Assembly (NCBI GenBank): GCA_900766795.1
Contig: CAAFWX010000266.1
Coordinates: forward strand, 1-28,170
Direction of reading: 5' to 3'
DNA: 28,170 nucleotides
Source: Oscillospiraceae bacterium
GTDB lineage: Bacteria > Bacillota_A > Clostridia > Oscillospirales > Ruminococcaceae
Position 1 is the first letter of the stretch. Each line of letters starts with the position of its first letter. The notes beneath the pieces were generated by a model. It saw only the letters and a program-made list of their open reading frames with translations, had not been told where the DNA came from and made no database searches. The translations under genes were made by a program, and so were the position numbers. Shown piece by piece: positions 8,516 through 16,912 of the stretch.

Positions 8516-9214
8516 TCAAATGATAACACAATCATTTAACATATTGCGAATATCATCAACGCTGTTAAACATCATAACATCAATTATTGACAGATTCGGC
8601 TGAAATTCTCCTTCTGTCTGCTTATATACTATGCTATTGGTTTTAAGAAACCCAAGCTTTATCTGAAAGTCATTGAATGCCTCGCGCGAATACAGAACCT
8701 GTCCACCTATGGCATTATAATATTCATCAGCCCCCAATAACCTGCAAATGGAAATGACCTTATCCTGCCCCTTCAATGAACAATCCTTATCCAGGCTGGA
8801 GGAAACCACAAACTCTGTATTTATTCCAAGATATTCGCTCACTATCTCAAAGGTAGCCTTTATATATGAAGCTACATCCGGCATTCCACACTCCAGGCAG
8901 CGTTTAATTAGCGGGAAAACATCATTAAAATAAGGAGCCTTATGATATGCTACATATATGGTCTGGACATTTTTGGCAACCATTTTTTCGTCATTATTAA
9001 CCTGCACTTCGTTTATAAGCTTGTTAGGACTTGCGCCTATCATCGGCAGGTTAAAATACTGAGGTTTGCCATTCATCAAAATTCGATTTCTATTGATCCA
9101 ACCGCCCTTTATAAAGTTTACGTCATCGTATATCACATACTTATCAACAGCGTTCATAAGCTGCCAGTAACCGATATAAGGGAAAAAATACGGTTGCATT
9201 ATTCCCAGCTTCAT
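8516..9214 (-). CDS. wbqC: WbqC-family protein
   Basis: A 232-residue protein matching the WbqC-like family, recognised by its N-terminus: MQPYFFPYIGYWQLM, then YVIYDDVNFIKGGWINRN. Proteins of this family are common in polysaccharide loci that make modified amino sugars, but I do not know a settled biochemical role. AGGAGG lies at a good distance from the start. It is separated from rfbB by a 400-base gap holding a degenerate MITE copy, so it either depends on read-through from rfbA/rfbB or uses a weak internal promoter I could not identify. Confidence 0.85.
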   Translation of the reverse strand: MKLGIMQPYFFPYIGYWQLMNAVDKYVIYDDVNFIKGGWINRNRILMNGKPQYFNLPMIGASPNKLINEVQVNNDEKMVAKNVQTIYVAYHKAPYFNDVFPLIKRCLECGMPDVASYIKATFEIVSEYLGINTEFVVSSSLDKDCSLKGQDKVISICRLLGADEYYNAIGGQVLYSREAFNDFQIKLGFLKTNSIVYKQTEGEFQPNLSIIDVMMFNSVDDIRNMLNDCVII

Positions 9215-9312
9215 TTTGGTGAAATCCTCCTGCTAACAAAAATGGAATATTCTCCCCTAACAATTAAAGAGGAGAACAAAGTGAAAACATTCTATATACC
9301 AAACAATAAGAA
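9215..9312. other. rfbB-wbqC intergenic segment with small hairpin
   Basis: On the minus strand TTCTCCTC pairs with GGGGAGAA (one G-T pair) around an 11-base loop near 9258-9284, followed by ATATTCCATTTTTG. It could be a weak attenuator ahead of wbqC. I see no strong promoter in this segment. Confidence 0.3.
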
Positions 9313-9512
9313 AGTAATACCGTGCAATTCCCGGTTACCTACCCCTGTCATCCGCTTGCTTCGTTTTCATTCTTCATTGCTTCGCATAAATATTACTTAT
9401 TGTACAAACCAAAATCAGAACATCCCGCCTGCGCTCACAAGTGTTCAGCTGGAGCATGAATTGCACAACATAACGTAAAATCAAGTTGTGCAATTCAGAA
9501 AAGCGTATTACT
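9313..9512. repeat. Degenerate MITE-like copy E inside the glycan operon
   Basis: The segment is bounded by AGTAATAC (9313-9320) and GTATTACT (9505-9512) in inverted orientation. After the left end it reads CGTGCAATTCCCGGTTA, a decayed form of the CGCACAATTACCGGCTA found in better copies. It also contains CCGCTTGCTT, shared with copies A, C and D. An internal perfect 13-bp hairpin, TGAATTGCACAAC with GTTGTGCAATTCA (9457-9469 with 9485-9497), would form in the operon transcript. Confidence 0.5.
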
Positions 9513-9616
9513 GACACGCCCCGCGGCAAGCAATCGTTCGACAAAAAATATGAGGTATTATCTTAAGTGACACAAACTGAAGATTCGTTGTTTTCAAACA
9601 AATCCGTATGATTATA

Positions 9617-10636
9617 TCAACGGTTTTCGTACATGCTTGCGTAATAATTCTGATACTCACCGTTGATAATTTCTTCCCACCAAGGTTTGTTGTCAAGATA
9701 CCATTGTATAGTTTGCTGGATTCCATCGGCGAACTTTGTTTTTGGCAACCAGCCAAGCTCAGTGTGAATCTTAGTGGGATCGATGGCGTAACGCATATCG
9801 TGCCCCTTGCGGTCTGTTACATAGGTGATAAGGCTCTCCGGTTTTCCAAGTGTTTTGCAGATAAGCTTAACGATATCGATGTTCTTCATTTCATTATGAC
9901 CACCGATATTGTATACCTCTCCCTCTCTACCATTGTGGATTATCAAATCTATTGCATTGCAATGATCTTCTACATAAAGCCAGTCACGGACATTTTCGCC
10001 GCTTCCGTATACAGGCAGAGGCTTATCTGAAAGAGCGTTAATGATCATAAGAGGAATAAGCTTCTCAGGGAAATGATATGGTCCATAGTTATTTGAGCAT
10101 CGCGAAATCGTCACAGGAAGCCCATAAGTACGGTGGTATGCCAGTACCAAGAGATCAGCACTTGCCTTTGAAGCGGAGTATGGACTGGAAGTATGTAATG
10201 GAGTACTCTCAGTAAATAACAAATCAGGTCTGTCGAGAGGAAGGTCGCCATACACCTCATCGGTGGAAACCTGATGATATCGCTTTATACCGAATTTTCG
10301 GCACACGTCCATCATAGTCTGTGTACCGAGTATATTAGTTTCAAGGAAGACAAGCGGATTATCAATAGAACGGTCAACATGACTCTCTGCCGCAAAATTT
10401 ACCACTATGTCAGGCTTTTCTTCTGTAAACAGCTTTTCAATGGCTTGCCGATCTGTTATGGATGCCTTTTCAAACCTGAAATTCGGATTATCCATAATCG
10501 GCTTGAGTGTTGAAAGGTTGCCGGCGTATGTCAGGCTGTCAACGCATACAATCCTATAATCAGGGTGCTTTTTCAGCATATAAAAGATAAAGTTGCTTCC
10601 AATAAATCCGGCGCCGCCGGTTACTATTACTGTCAT
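9617..10636 (-). CDS. rfbB: dTDP-glucose 4,6-dehydratase
   Basis: A 339-residue extended SDR of normal RmlB length. It converts dTDP-glucose to dTDP-4-keto-6-deoxyglucose in the cytoplasm. Visible sites are the NAD motif TGGAGFIG (6-13), [11 protein letters not shown], the catalytic STDEVYG with Asp126 and Glu127, YSASK (Tyr153, Lys157), and [18 protein letters not shown], which is typical of RmlB. Its start overlaps the rfbA stop (ATGA). No rfbC or rfbD accompanies it, so the product probably goes to the aminotransferase-like enzyme of the same operon instead of to rhamnose, unless epimerase and reductase are encoded elsewhere. Confidence 0.96.
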   Translation of the reverse strand: MTVIVTGGAGFIGSNFIFYMLKKHPDYRIVCVDSLTYAGNLSTLKPIMDNPNFRFEKASITDRQAIEKLFTEEKPDIVVNFAAESHVDRSIDNPLVFLETNILGTQTMMDVCRKFGIKRYHQVSTDEVYGDLPLDRPDLLFTESTPLHTSSPYSASKASADLLVLAYHRTYGLPVTISRCSNNYGPYHFPEKLIPLMIINALSDKPLPVYGSGENVRDWLYVEDHCNAIDLIIHNGREGEVYNIGGHNEMKNIDIVKLICKTLGKPESLITYVTDRKGHDMRYAIDPTKIHTELGWLPKTKFADGIQQTIQWYLDNKPWWEEIINGEYQNYYASMYENR

Positions 10637-11511
10637 TTTCTTCCCTCTGCAAGTGAAATAATATATTTTCCGTACTCTGTCATTTTAAGTTCTTCACCAA
10701 GAGCCCGGAACTGTTCTGTCGAAATAAGATTTCTGCGCCATGCAATTTCTTCGATACAAGAGATATAAAATCCCTGCATTTTCTGAACCGTCTTGACAAA
10801 ATCTCCTGCTTTATGCATAGCATCCGGAGAACCGGTGTCCAACCATGCCATACCTCTGCCCATAACGGTTACATTCAGAAGCCCTCTTTCAAGATAATAG
10901 TTATTGACAGAGGTGATTTCTATCTCACCGCGCGCAGACGGCTTAACGTTTTTGGCTACATCAACAACTGAATTATCATAGAAATACAAACCCGGTACAG
11001 CAAAATTGCTTTTTGGGTTTTTGGGTTTTTCTTCTATGGACACCACCTTATTGCAATTATCAAATTCTACAACGCCAAATTCGCAGGCATTTTTGACGAG
11101 ATAACCGAATACAGTCGCTCCACCATTTTCTATCTGATGCTTTGCATTTTCGAGCAGATGCGAAAGATTCTGACCATAAAAAACATTATCGCCAAGCACC
11201 AAGCAGACGCTGTCGTCTCCTATGAATTGCTCACCGACAATAAAAGCATCTGCCAACCCTCTAGGTTTATCCTGTATCGCATAGCTGATTTTTATACCAA
11301 TGCGTGAACCATCGCCCAGAAGTTTTTTGTATTGGTCATTATCCTCAGGAGTAGTAATAACAAGCACCTCGGTAATTCCCGCCAGCATCAGCACTGATAA
11401 CGGATAATATATTAGGGGTTTATCGTAAATCGGGAGAAGCTGTTTGCTTACTGATATGGTGTTTGGGTAAAGTCGAGTACCACGCCCTCCAGCAAGAATG
11501 ATTCCTTTCAT
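10633..11511 (-). CDS. rfbA: Glucose-1-phosphate thymidylyltransferase
   Basis: Joins dTTP and glucose-1-phosphate to give dTDP-glucose, the entry step of the pathway. I choose the start at 11511 so that the protein begins [16 protein letters not shown], the conserved RmlA N-terminus (292 residues, normal length); a longer reading from 11544 adds 11 residues without support. Other signatures are [38 protein letters not shown] and [21 protein letters not shown] lies upstream at a longer than usual distance from this start. It is the first gene of the operon and is preceded by an unusually long leader. Confidence 0.96.
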   Translation of the reverse strand: MKGIILAGGRGTRLYPNTISVSKQLLPIYDKPLIYYPLSVLMLAGITEVLVITTPEDNDQYKKLLGDGSRIGIKISYAIQDKPRGLADAFIVGEQFIGDDSVCLVLGDNVFYGQNLSHLLENAKHQIENGGATVFGYLVKNACEFGVVEFDNCNKVVSIEEKPKNPKSNFAVPGLYFYDNSVVDVAKNVKPSARGEIEITSVNNYYLERGLLNVTVMGRGMAWLDTGSPDAMHKAGDFVKTVQKMQGFYISCIEEIAWRRNLISTEQFRALGEELKMTEYGKYIISLAEGRK

Positions 11512-12120
11512 AATTTTTGACAATTCCTTTCCGCTGCGCTGCAAGGCACAAAAGTTATTGAAACAACTGTCGTTTCAAGCGCAGCAATACAAAAAATGAT
11601 AAAATAAGCTTGAGGAAACAGGCACAATACAGAGCATGTGAAGGTACTGGGAACAGCAATGAACCGGATTAAATTATATGTGCCGGACGCTCTTTCAAGC
11701 ACAAATGAATAGAGCGAGAACCCTGTAACCTTATCTTTGGAGAAACAGACTGCTGCAATCTTTCAGGGTGTAACTGCCTCTCTGAGCAGACGATTTTCAA
11801 CCTTTACCGGATAGCATTTGTTGGGTTGTTCCAATCTTTCTCTCTAACTTCCTTTTGAATTGTCCCGCGAAAGCCATACGACGAATTTCAGCATATCCAT
11901 AATGCAGAAAAACACCATTAAAACATCAAGTTAAGGCAATACCGTACAATTAACAGCTTGTCCTTTTATTGTCCGCTTGCTTACACATTTTCTGCCATAT
12001 CGCATGAATTATCCTTGTCGGACGCCAACCCTCCTGAGTTAAAATAATCCAACCGAGCGAAAAAAATCTGACTGCGCAAATGAGCGGAAATAATTATGCA
12101 GTATAACTCCAATATAACTA
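11512..12120 (-). promoter_or_regulatory. Long untranslated leader of the glycan operon
   Basis: About 600 bases separate the consensus promoter at 12127-12155 from rfbA, without a convincing gene. The leader contains degenerate MITE copy D (11935-12110) and, near rfbA, a perfect 7-bp hairpin TTGAAAC/GTTTCAA (11558-11578) read on the minus strand just before TAACTTTT. A second TATAAT on the minus strand (11673-11678) lacks a good -35 box. A 16-codon open frame beginning MLKFVVWLSRD lies near 11900-11850 but has no clear ribosome site. I match no known riboswitch. Confidence 0.4.
11935..12110. repeat. Degenerate MITE-like copy D
   Basis: The left end reads GGCAATACCGTACAATTA, preceded by TTAA, and is followed by GTCCGCTTGCTT and ATTTTCTGCC, both shared with the better copies. 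The right end AATTATGCAGTATAACTCC is a decayed inverted copy of the left. It sits immediately downstream of the operon promoter, so it is transcribed as part of the leader. Confidence 0.55.
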
Positions 12121-12126
12121 ATTGTT

Positions 12127-12155
12127 ATTATACATCAAGCCAATGAATTTGTCAA
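12127..12155 (-). promoter_or_regulatory. Consensus sigma-A promoter of the glycan operon
   Basis: On the minus strand TTGACA (12150-12155), a 17-base spacer and TATAAT (12127-12132) match the vegetative consensus at all twelve positions. It points toward rfbA, and no other gene lies between. A further TTGACA (12172-12177) lies just upstream without a matching -10. Confidence 0.8.
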
Positions 12156-12248
12156 GCTTTTTCTGCAAGTTTGTCAATGCGCATATATGGTAAAACTTGG
12201 TGACTTACCATTGATGGAATTTGGCACAAATAAAGGAGAGTGAGCGGC

Positions 12249-12311
12249 ATGTCACAAGCAAAGCGGTACGGAAAGAGTTACAAGGGACAGGCGGTAAAGT
12301 GTGCGGGATAA
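12249..12311 (+). pseudogene. Remnant of an IS3-type OrfA start
   Basis: AAAGGAG precedes an ATG that opens a 20-codon frame beginning MSQAKRYGKSYKGQAVK. The YxKxxKxQAVK pattern resembles the extreme N-terminus of IS3-family OrfA transposase subunits. The frame stops at once and the following DNA is taken over by two MITE ends (12320 and 12349). Probably a dead fragment left by successive insertions; family assignment from so short a stretch is tentative. Confidence 0.35.
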
Positions 12312-12348
12312 AGTGGGATTTAGACAACACCTCACAATTAACAGCTAA

Positions 12349-12539
12349 GGCAACACCGCATAATTACCGGCTAACGCATGTTGTCCTTGATTGGGCGGCA
12401 TCGTGCCGCCCTTTGGGACAACAGCGCAAACATCGTGTTTGCGCCTTTGCCCAACAGACCGGCTCGCCTGCGTCGAGTATATACGATATGGCAAACAATC
12501 TGGCAGCGCAGCCCATCGACTTCTTTATGCGGTTTTGCA
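12349..12539. repeat. MITE-like copy B with nested hairpins
   Basis: The left end GGCAACACCGCATAATTACC is intact; the right end (12523-12539) is a decayed inverted copy. Just before it, a second degenerate left end, GACAACACCTCACAATTA (12323-12340), suggests insertion of one copy into the end of another at a TAA. Internally TGTTGTCC pairs with GGACAACA (12379-12386 with 12416-12423), enclosing GGGCGGCA-tcg-TGCCGCCC (12393-12411), followed by GCGCAAACA-tcg-TGTTTGCGC (12424-12444). No coding capacity. Confidence 0.7.
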
Positions 12540-12547
12540 TTAATCGC

Positions 12548-12576
12548 AAAAAGCCTAGCAATGGCTAGGCTTTTTT
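12548..12576 (-). terminator. Bidirectional intrinsic terminator
   Basis: A perfect 12-bp stem, AAAAAGCCTAGC with GCTAGGCTTTTT, closes an AATG loop, with T runs on both strands. It lies 50 bases beyond the stop of the EAL protein at 12627 and should end that transcript. It also insulates the glycan leader from this gene. Confidence 0.88.
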
Positions 12577-12626
12577 AACAGATTGAGCATGTGAGGAAAG
12601 TTGTTCCACACGCGTTGTTTGTGCAA

Positions 12627-15600
12627 TCACTTATTTGTCGTTTTGTCCTTCGCAGTAGCTTCGCCGCCGATAAGCCCTTCAAAATCCGTGCCGGGCATGG
12701 GGCGGAAGAAGAAATAGCCTTGTATCAGGTCGCAGCCAAGACCGCGCAGGAAGTCAACCTGCTCCTGCCTTTCAACGCCCTCGGACACGGTTTCGAGGTT
12801 GAGGCTCTTCGCCAGCGTCACCACCGAGGAGATTACCTTTCGGTTGCGCTCGCTAAGCTCGTTTTTGAGGAAGAAGCCGCCGTCGATTTTCAGCGTGTCA
12901 AAGGGAAGCTGCGTAATCAGATTCAGCGAGGAATATCCGCTTCCGAAGTCGTCAATCGAAATGCGGAAGCCTGTGGATTTAAGCACAGTCATGGTTTCCA
13001 CCAGCTTTGACATATTCTCGGTCAGCAGGCTTTCGGTGATTTCCAGCTCGATAAGCTCATGCGGCACGTCCAGCGCGTCAACAAGATTGCTGAGCTTCTG
13101 CGGGAAGGTTTCGTCCTTCAGATGGTGACGGCTGACGTTCAGCGAAATCAGCGGAATGTCATAGCCCTTTCGCATCCAGCGCTTGATGTCCGCGATTACA
13201 TGGCGGTATATTGCAAAATCCATGTCCGCAATAAATCCGTTTGACTCAAATATCGGAACAAACTTGCCGGGGGAGATGGTTTCGCCGCCGGGTCTTATCC
13301 AGCGCACCAGCGCTTCCGCGCCCATGATTTTTCTTGTTTTTATGCTCACCTTGGGCTGGTAGAAAACCTTGAACTCATCGTTGTCGAGCGCTTCAAGCAT
13401 GTGCGACTCGATAAAGCGGCGGTTCTTCAGCTCCTCTTTAAGCGAGGTGTCGTACCGCGCGATGAGGTTTTCCTGATAGTAGGTCTTGTCCTTGACGGTC
13501 TTTTGCGCGGTGATGGCGCGGTCAAGGGCTGTCATGATTCCTACGCCGTCCTCGCCCATCTCATACACGCCCGCAATGAGGTAAATCTGCTTTCCGAATT
13601 TGCCGTAGACCTGCTTTTGAATGCTTGCCAGAAGCTGCGTCAGGCGCACCTCCAGCTCTGAATAGCTGCGGTTTTTGAAAAGCGCCACGAAGCGCGAGCC
13701 CTCGCTTCGTCCGATAAGCTCGCCCGCACCGATTGAGCGCTCGAGAATGTCCGCAACGGAGATAAGCACCGAGTTTCCGAACTCGTATCCGCTGTCCTCG
13801 TTTATGCGGCGGAAGCCCGCCACGTTAATCACAGCCGCGTGATACTCCTGACAATTTACGGACGTCAGGCGCATTGCTTCCGCGGTGAACATGTCGAAGG
13901 TCATAACGCCTGTCAGGATATCGTGATTTTTTATCTTGCCAAGGCAGTTTGTGATATCCGTCGAGCACACAAGATAGCGCCTTTCGCCAAGCTCGTTTTC
14001 CTCCACCGAGGCGGTGAGGTCGAGCCATGTGTGCTGCGTTTCATTATACATCGCGCAGGTTTCTGTCAGCTTTCCGCCCTTGTCAAGCAGTACCGCGGGA
14101 CAATCGCGGCAGGGCTTGTTTCTTCCGTGAAGCTTCTTATAGCAGACGTCGCCGCTCTTAAGCCCGTAGTGCGCAAATGCGTTGCTGCCGACATGCTCCA
14201 CCACAAAGGTGCCCGGCTCAATGACAAAGGCTTCAATGTGAAGGTTTCCGAGGGCAGATTCAACCATCTTCATGCGCTTTGCGTCGCGCTCATCCTGCTC
14301 CCTCGCGGAGTTCATCTTGTTGAGCGCTTTTGAAAGCAGCTCGATTATGCGCGCGTCGGAATCCGTCGGCTCAAGCTTCTTTTCCGAAGCAACACAGAAC
14401 CAGCCCACCGGCTGCTCCGCGCCCATGATGGAGCGCAGCAGCGCACAGGAAGCGTTCCCGCAAAGCAGGAATCCGCCGCTGCTTCCGCCGTTGCTGTCAG
14501 CGTCAAGAATAATGCTGTCGGTTTTGAGCGCCGTGCGCAGCGCTCCCCCCGCAAGCTCGGAAACCACACAGGGCTTGTCGATAAGAGTGCTGTCGGGGAT
14601 AGTGTAGGTTTCGTAGGACGGCACGCCGTTTGAGTCAAGCATGGCAATGGAAATATAGTCCGCGCCAAGCACCTTTCCCGCTTCGCACAGCGCCTGCGTC
14701 ATGATGGGGATTCGTCTTTCCTTGTCGATGAACGCGTGCGTAACAAGGTCGTATACCGCCGCCATTCCCGCGGGCATTGTGCCGCTGTCGCCGAACATCG
14801 CGCGGCGGCTGACCACATGCACCGAGCCTGTGTCGATGGAGGAAGAATAGTGCACGATATGACCCGCGCCTTTATTGAGGGCAGCCTTAAGGGCAGCGTG
14901 CGACTCGACGATAACGGACTCGTATTTCTTCGCGTTTTTGAACACGGCAATACCCGCGCTGAGAGTAACCCAAACGCCGTTCAGAAACGGATAATTCTTT
15001 ACGCTGCTGCAAATCTGCTCCGCCTTTTCGCGCAGCGCATGGAGATTTTGAAAGCAGATGAACAGCGCAAACTCGCCGTCGCCCATTCTTCCGACAGCGC
15101 TGTCGTGCTCGCTGTTGGCAATGCCTATGAGAATGCCTCCCACGGTTTTTCTTATGTATTGACCGTATTCCTCGCCGTATTGCTCGTCAATCTTTCCCAG
15201 CCCGTCAATCGCAAAGGAGATTATCGCGCTGCTTCTGAAATAGTACTGACCCGTGGTTCTGAGGCTGACCGTTTCCGCAAAGGCGCTCGCGGTGAGCGCT
15301 CCCGTCAGCAGGTCGTGGCGGCTGTCGCTGCCGTTTTCGATGCCGCCCTTTTCCTCGGTGACATCAAGTGTTCTTCCGACAACGCGCACGGGTCTGCCGT
15401 CGTCGTCGCAGATGGTCTTTCCCTCATATCTGAACCACACGATTTCCGAAGCGTCGTTTATGCAGCGCATGTCATAGCGAATCTCTTTGTCGCCGCGCTC
15501 CAGCGCGTCGCAGAATTTGTTGAACTCAGGGATATCCTCGGTGTAGACGGTGCCCCAGCTTATGATTGTGTCACGGAAGTGCACGATAGGCTCCAGATGT

Positions 15601-15812
15601 TCCTCATACCGTCCGCTGAGCTTCTTGTACTGATAGCACACGTCCTCCGCAATGTCGTATTCCCACAATGCGAAGTTGGAGTATTCCGATGAAATTCTGA
15701 CCTTAAGCTCCTCGGCGCGCACCGAAATCTTAAGGCTGTTTATCTCCTGCTGCGCGTCGGAAAGCTGTTTTTTCAGTTGTTGAAGTTCGTGCCGGGCATC
15801 TGTATCAATCAT
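12627..15812 (-). CDS. Cytosolic PAS-GGDEF-GAF-PAS-GGDEF-EAL c-di-GMP phosphodiesterase
   Basis: The start at 15812 is chosen because GGAGGG lies 7-8 bases upstream; a Met 12 codons earlier lacks a good site. The 1061-residue protein has an N-terminal coiled coil (about 5-40), PAS (45-155), GGDEF (165-325), GAF-like (355-500), a second PAS with a Cys-rich loop CYKKLHGRNKPCRDC (557-571), GGDEF (630-790) and EAL (805-1055). Both GGDEF motifs are degenerate (GDGEF at 244-248, EGSRF at 704-708), so synthesis of c-di-GMP is unlikely. The EAL domain keeps EALVRW (833-838), NVSR, ELEITES, DDFGSGYSS, KID and SEGVE, so hydrolysis to pGpG is expected. No signal peptide or membrane span is seen. The PAS, GAF and Cys motif suggest control by small ligands or redox state. 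Confidence 0.92.
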   Translation of the reverse strand: MIDTDARHELQQLKKQLSDAQQEINSLKISVRAEELKVRISSEYSNFALWEYDIAEDVCYQYKKLSGRYEEHLEPIVHFRDTIISWGTVYTEDIPEFNKFCDALERGDKEIRYDMRCINDASEIVWFRYEGKTICDDDGRPVRVVGRTLDVTEEKGGIENGSDSRHDLLTGALTASAFAETVSLRTTGQYYFRSSAIISFAIDGLGKIDEQYGEEYGQYIRKTVGGILIGIANSEHDSAVGRMGDGEFALFICFQNLHALREKAEQICSSVKNYPFLNGVWVTLSAGIAVFKNAKKYESVIVESHAALKAALNKGAGHIVHYSSSIDTGSVHVVSRRAMFGDSGTMPAGMAAVYDLVTHAFIDKERRIPIMTQALCEAGKVLGADYISIAMLDSNGVPSYETYTIPDSTLIDKPCVVSELAGGALRTALKTDSIILDADSNGGSSGGFLLCGNASCALLRSIMGAEQPVGWFCVASEKKLEPTDSDARIIELLSKALNKMNSAREQDERDAKRMKMVESALGNLHIEAFVIEPGTFVVEHVGSNAFAHYGLKSGDVCYKKLHGRNKPCRDCPAVLLDKGGKLTETCAMYNETQHTWLDLTASVEENELGERRYLVCSTDITNCLGKIKNHDILTGVMTFDMFTAEAMRLTSVNCQEYHAAVINVAGFRRINEDSGYEFGNSVLISVADILERSIGAGELIGRSEGSRFVALFKNRSYSELEVRLTQLLASIQKQVYGKFGKQIYLIAGVYEMGEDGVGIMTALDRAITAQKTVKDKTYYQENLIARYDTSLKEELKNRRFIESHMLEALDNDEFKVFYQPKVSIKTRKIMGAEALVRWIRPGGETISPGKFVPIFESNGFIADMDFAIYRHVIADIKRWMRKGYDIPLISLNVSRHHLKDETFPQKLSNLVDALDVPHELIELEITESLLTENMSKLVETMTVLKSTGFRISIDDFGSGYSSLNLITQLPFDTLKIDGGFFLKNELSERNRKVISSVVTLAKSLNLETVSEGVERQEQVDFLRGLGCDLIQGYFFFRPMPGTDFEGLIGGEATAKDKTTNK

Positions 15813-15888
15813 TCTCTGCCCCTCCGTTTCTATGATGAACTCCCCCATGCCAAGGAAGCACAGTAATACATTTTATTACACTATCTCC

Positions 15889-15917
15889 ATTATAACTTAT
15901 ACCAACATTTTTGTCAA
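15889..15917 (-). promoter_or_regulatory. Consensus promoter for the PAS/GAF-EAL gene
   Basis: Minus-strand TTGACA (15912-15917), 17-base spacer and TATAAT (15889-15894) match the vegetative consensus exactly. The predicted start of transcription is about 70 bases before the chosen start codon. This identifies the gene as a single-gene unit separate from the hydrolase upstream. Confidence 0.8.
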
Positions 15918-16003
15918 TAGCGCAAGAAAAATTGTGAAAACCGCACAACAAAATACAAAGCTATTGCACGAATTTGTCGGAGAGATACGAGCAGACCGCG
16001 CCA

Positions 16004-16786
16004 TTATTCCGAGAGGAAGTCTGCGGCGAAATCCAGCGCCTGCGCCAGAGCCTGCTCGGACTCCGCCATTCTGTGGCCGCAGCCGCGAATCATAAGGCTT
16101 TTCACCGCGGGGTTTAGCTCCAGAAAACGCTCGGTGTCGGCGCGGCGCACAAGCTCGTCGTTTTCGGCATAAACCACGGCGACAGGAACGCTTTCGAGCG
16201 CGGGAAAGGCTCTGACGGCGCTCAGCCCCGCGAACATGTCGTATGCGGCAACAGGCACGCGAAACTCCTCGCCCGTGCGCACGCGGAAAAAGCCGCTGCT
16301 TCTTGCCTCCTCGAGAATGAGCGCATTCTGCTCGTCACGCCCGCCCTGCGGGTTATCCTGCGAAGCCCTTGCACACGACAGCAGAGAATCCGCCATATTG
16401 ACAGCGGGAACGCGCAGCGCAATGCGCCTGAACGGCGTCTTCCCCGAAAGGGTATCAAGCAGGGTGACGTAACCGCCGAAGCTGGTTGCGAACACCGAAA
16501 TGTCATCGGAAACGTTCTGAGAAAGCCACCCTGACGCTGCCGCCATATCCGCGAAGCAGTTCTCTGCGGTGAGAGAAGAAAAGCTGCATTTTCGCTCGCC
16601 GTGACAGCGCCAGTCGATTGCAAGCACCGCAAAATCCCTGTCGCACAGCCGCTGCGCCAGCAGCTTTATTGCGCGGCTCTCCTTGCTTCCGCCGAAGCCG
16701 TGCAGCGCAAGCAGCGCACGCTCAGCACGTCCGCCCTCATAAAGCTTTGCGGGGATTTCCCCGATTGTGAAATAACGTTCGTTCAT
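16004..16786 (-). CDS. Alpha/beta-hydrolase (serine hydrolase)
   Basis: A 260-residue cytosolic hydrolase. I use the ATG at 16786 because GGAGG stands 6 bases before it; the longer reading from 16834 starts within a hairpin region. Features are the oxyanion-loop motif LALHGFGGSKES, DWRCHGE, the nucleophile elbow ATSFGG (Ser), the acidic residue in VVYAENDELV, and the catalytic His in IRGCGHRM. This resembles small esterase/acylpeptidase-like enzymes; the substrate is not predictable. It lies between two c-di-GMP genes but is separated from them by a terminator on one side and a promoter on the other, so a shared role is not supported. Confidence 0.82.
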   Translation of the reverse strand: MNERYFTIGEIPAKLYEGGRAERALLALHGFGGSKESRAIKLLAQRLCDRDFAVLAIDWRCHGERKCSFSSLTAENCFADMAAASGWLSQNVSDDISVFATSFGGYVTLLDTLSGKTPFRRIALRVPAVNMADSLLSCARASQDNPQGGRDEQNALILEEARSSGFFRVRTGEEFRVPVAAYDMFAGLSAVRAFPALESVPVAVVYAENDELVRRADTERFLELNPAVKSLMIRGCGHRMAESEQALAQALDFAADFLSE

Positions 16787-16804
16787 ATGCTCCTCCGATT
16801 TCAC

Positions 16805-16828
16805 GCGGCTGCGCCGCAAGTTTTTTTT
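16805..16828 (+). terminator. Small hairpin with T run on the plus strand
   Basis: GCGGC-tgc-GCCGC is followed after AAG by eight T residues. No plus-strand gene precedes it, so it would stop antisense transcripts, or it is incidental. Confidence 0.3.
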
Positions 16829-16830
16829 CC

Positions 16831-16862
16831 GCAAAAAGAAAGCGGGCGAACTGTGCCGCCCG
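16831..16862 (-). terminator. Terminator of the twin-SBP EAL gene
   Basis: On the minus strand CGGGCG pairs with CGCCCG (16843-16848 with 16857-16862) around an 8-base loop, followed by CTTTCTTTTT. It lies 50 bases after the stop of the gene ending at 16913 and before the hydrolase start. Confidence 0.65.
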
Positions 16863-16912
16863 TATTCTCGTGTTATTGCAGCGTTTGCGGGATTACCCGC
16901 GTTTGCTCACCC

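Noticed and set aside
1334..11511. Rhamnose operon
   Set aside because: rfbA and rfbB are present but neither rfbC (epimerase) nor rfbD (reductase) can be found, while amination and acylation genes are.
11508..11702. Open frame of 64 codons on the minus strand before rfbA
   Set aside because: Starts at GTG without a ribosome site and overlaps the rfbA start; it is part of the untranslated leader.
11512..11930. T-box or c-di-GMP riboswitch in the glycan leader or before the EAL and flagellin genes
   Set aside because: The conserved T-box (GGTGGNACC) and the c-di-GMP aptamer core were looked for and not seen.
12221..12568. Open frame of 115 codons on the plus strand
   Set aside because: It runs through two MITE ends and a terminator; the better ribosome site serves a different frame (12249), so this is not a gene.
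14736..15692. Open frame of 318 codons on the plus strand within the PAS/GAF-EAL gene
   Set aside because: It lies wholly antisense to a well-supported multidomain protein, has no family motif and no ribosome site, and is explained by codon bias of the real gene.
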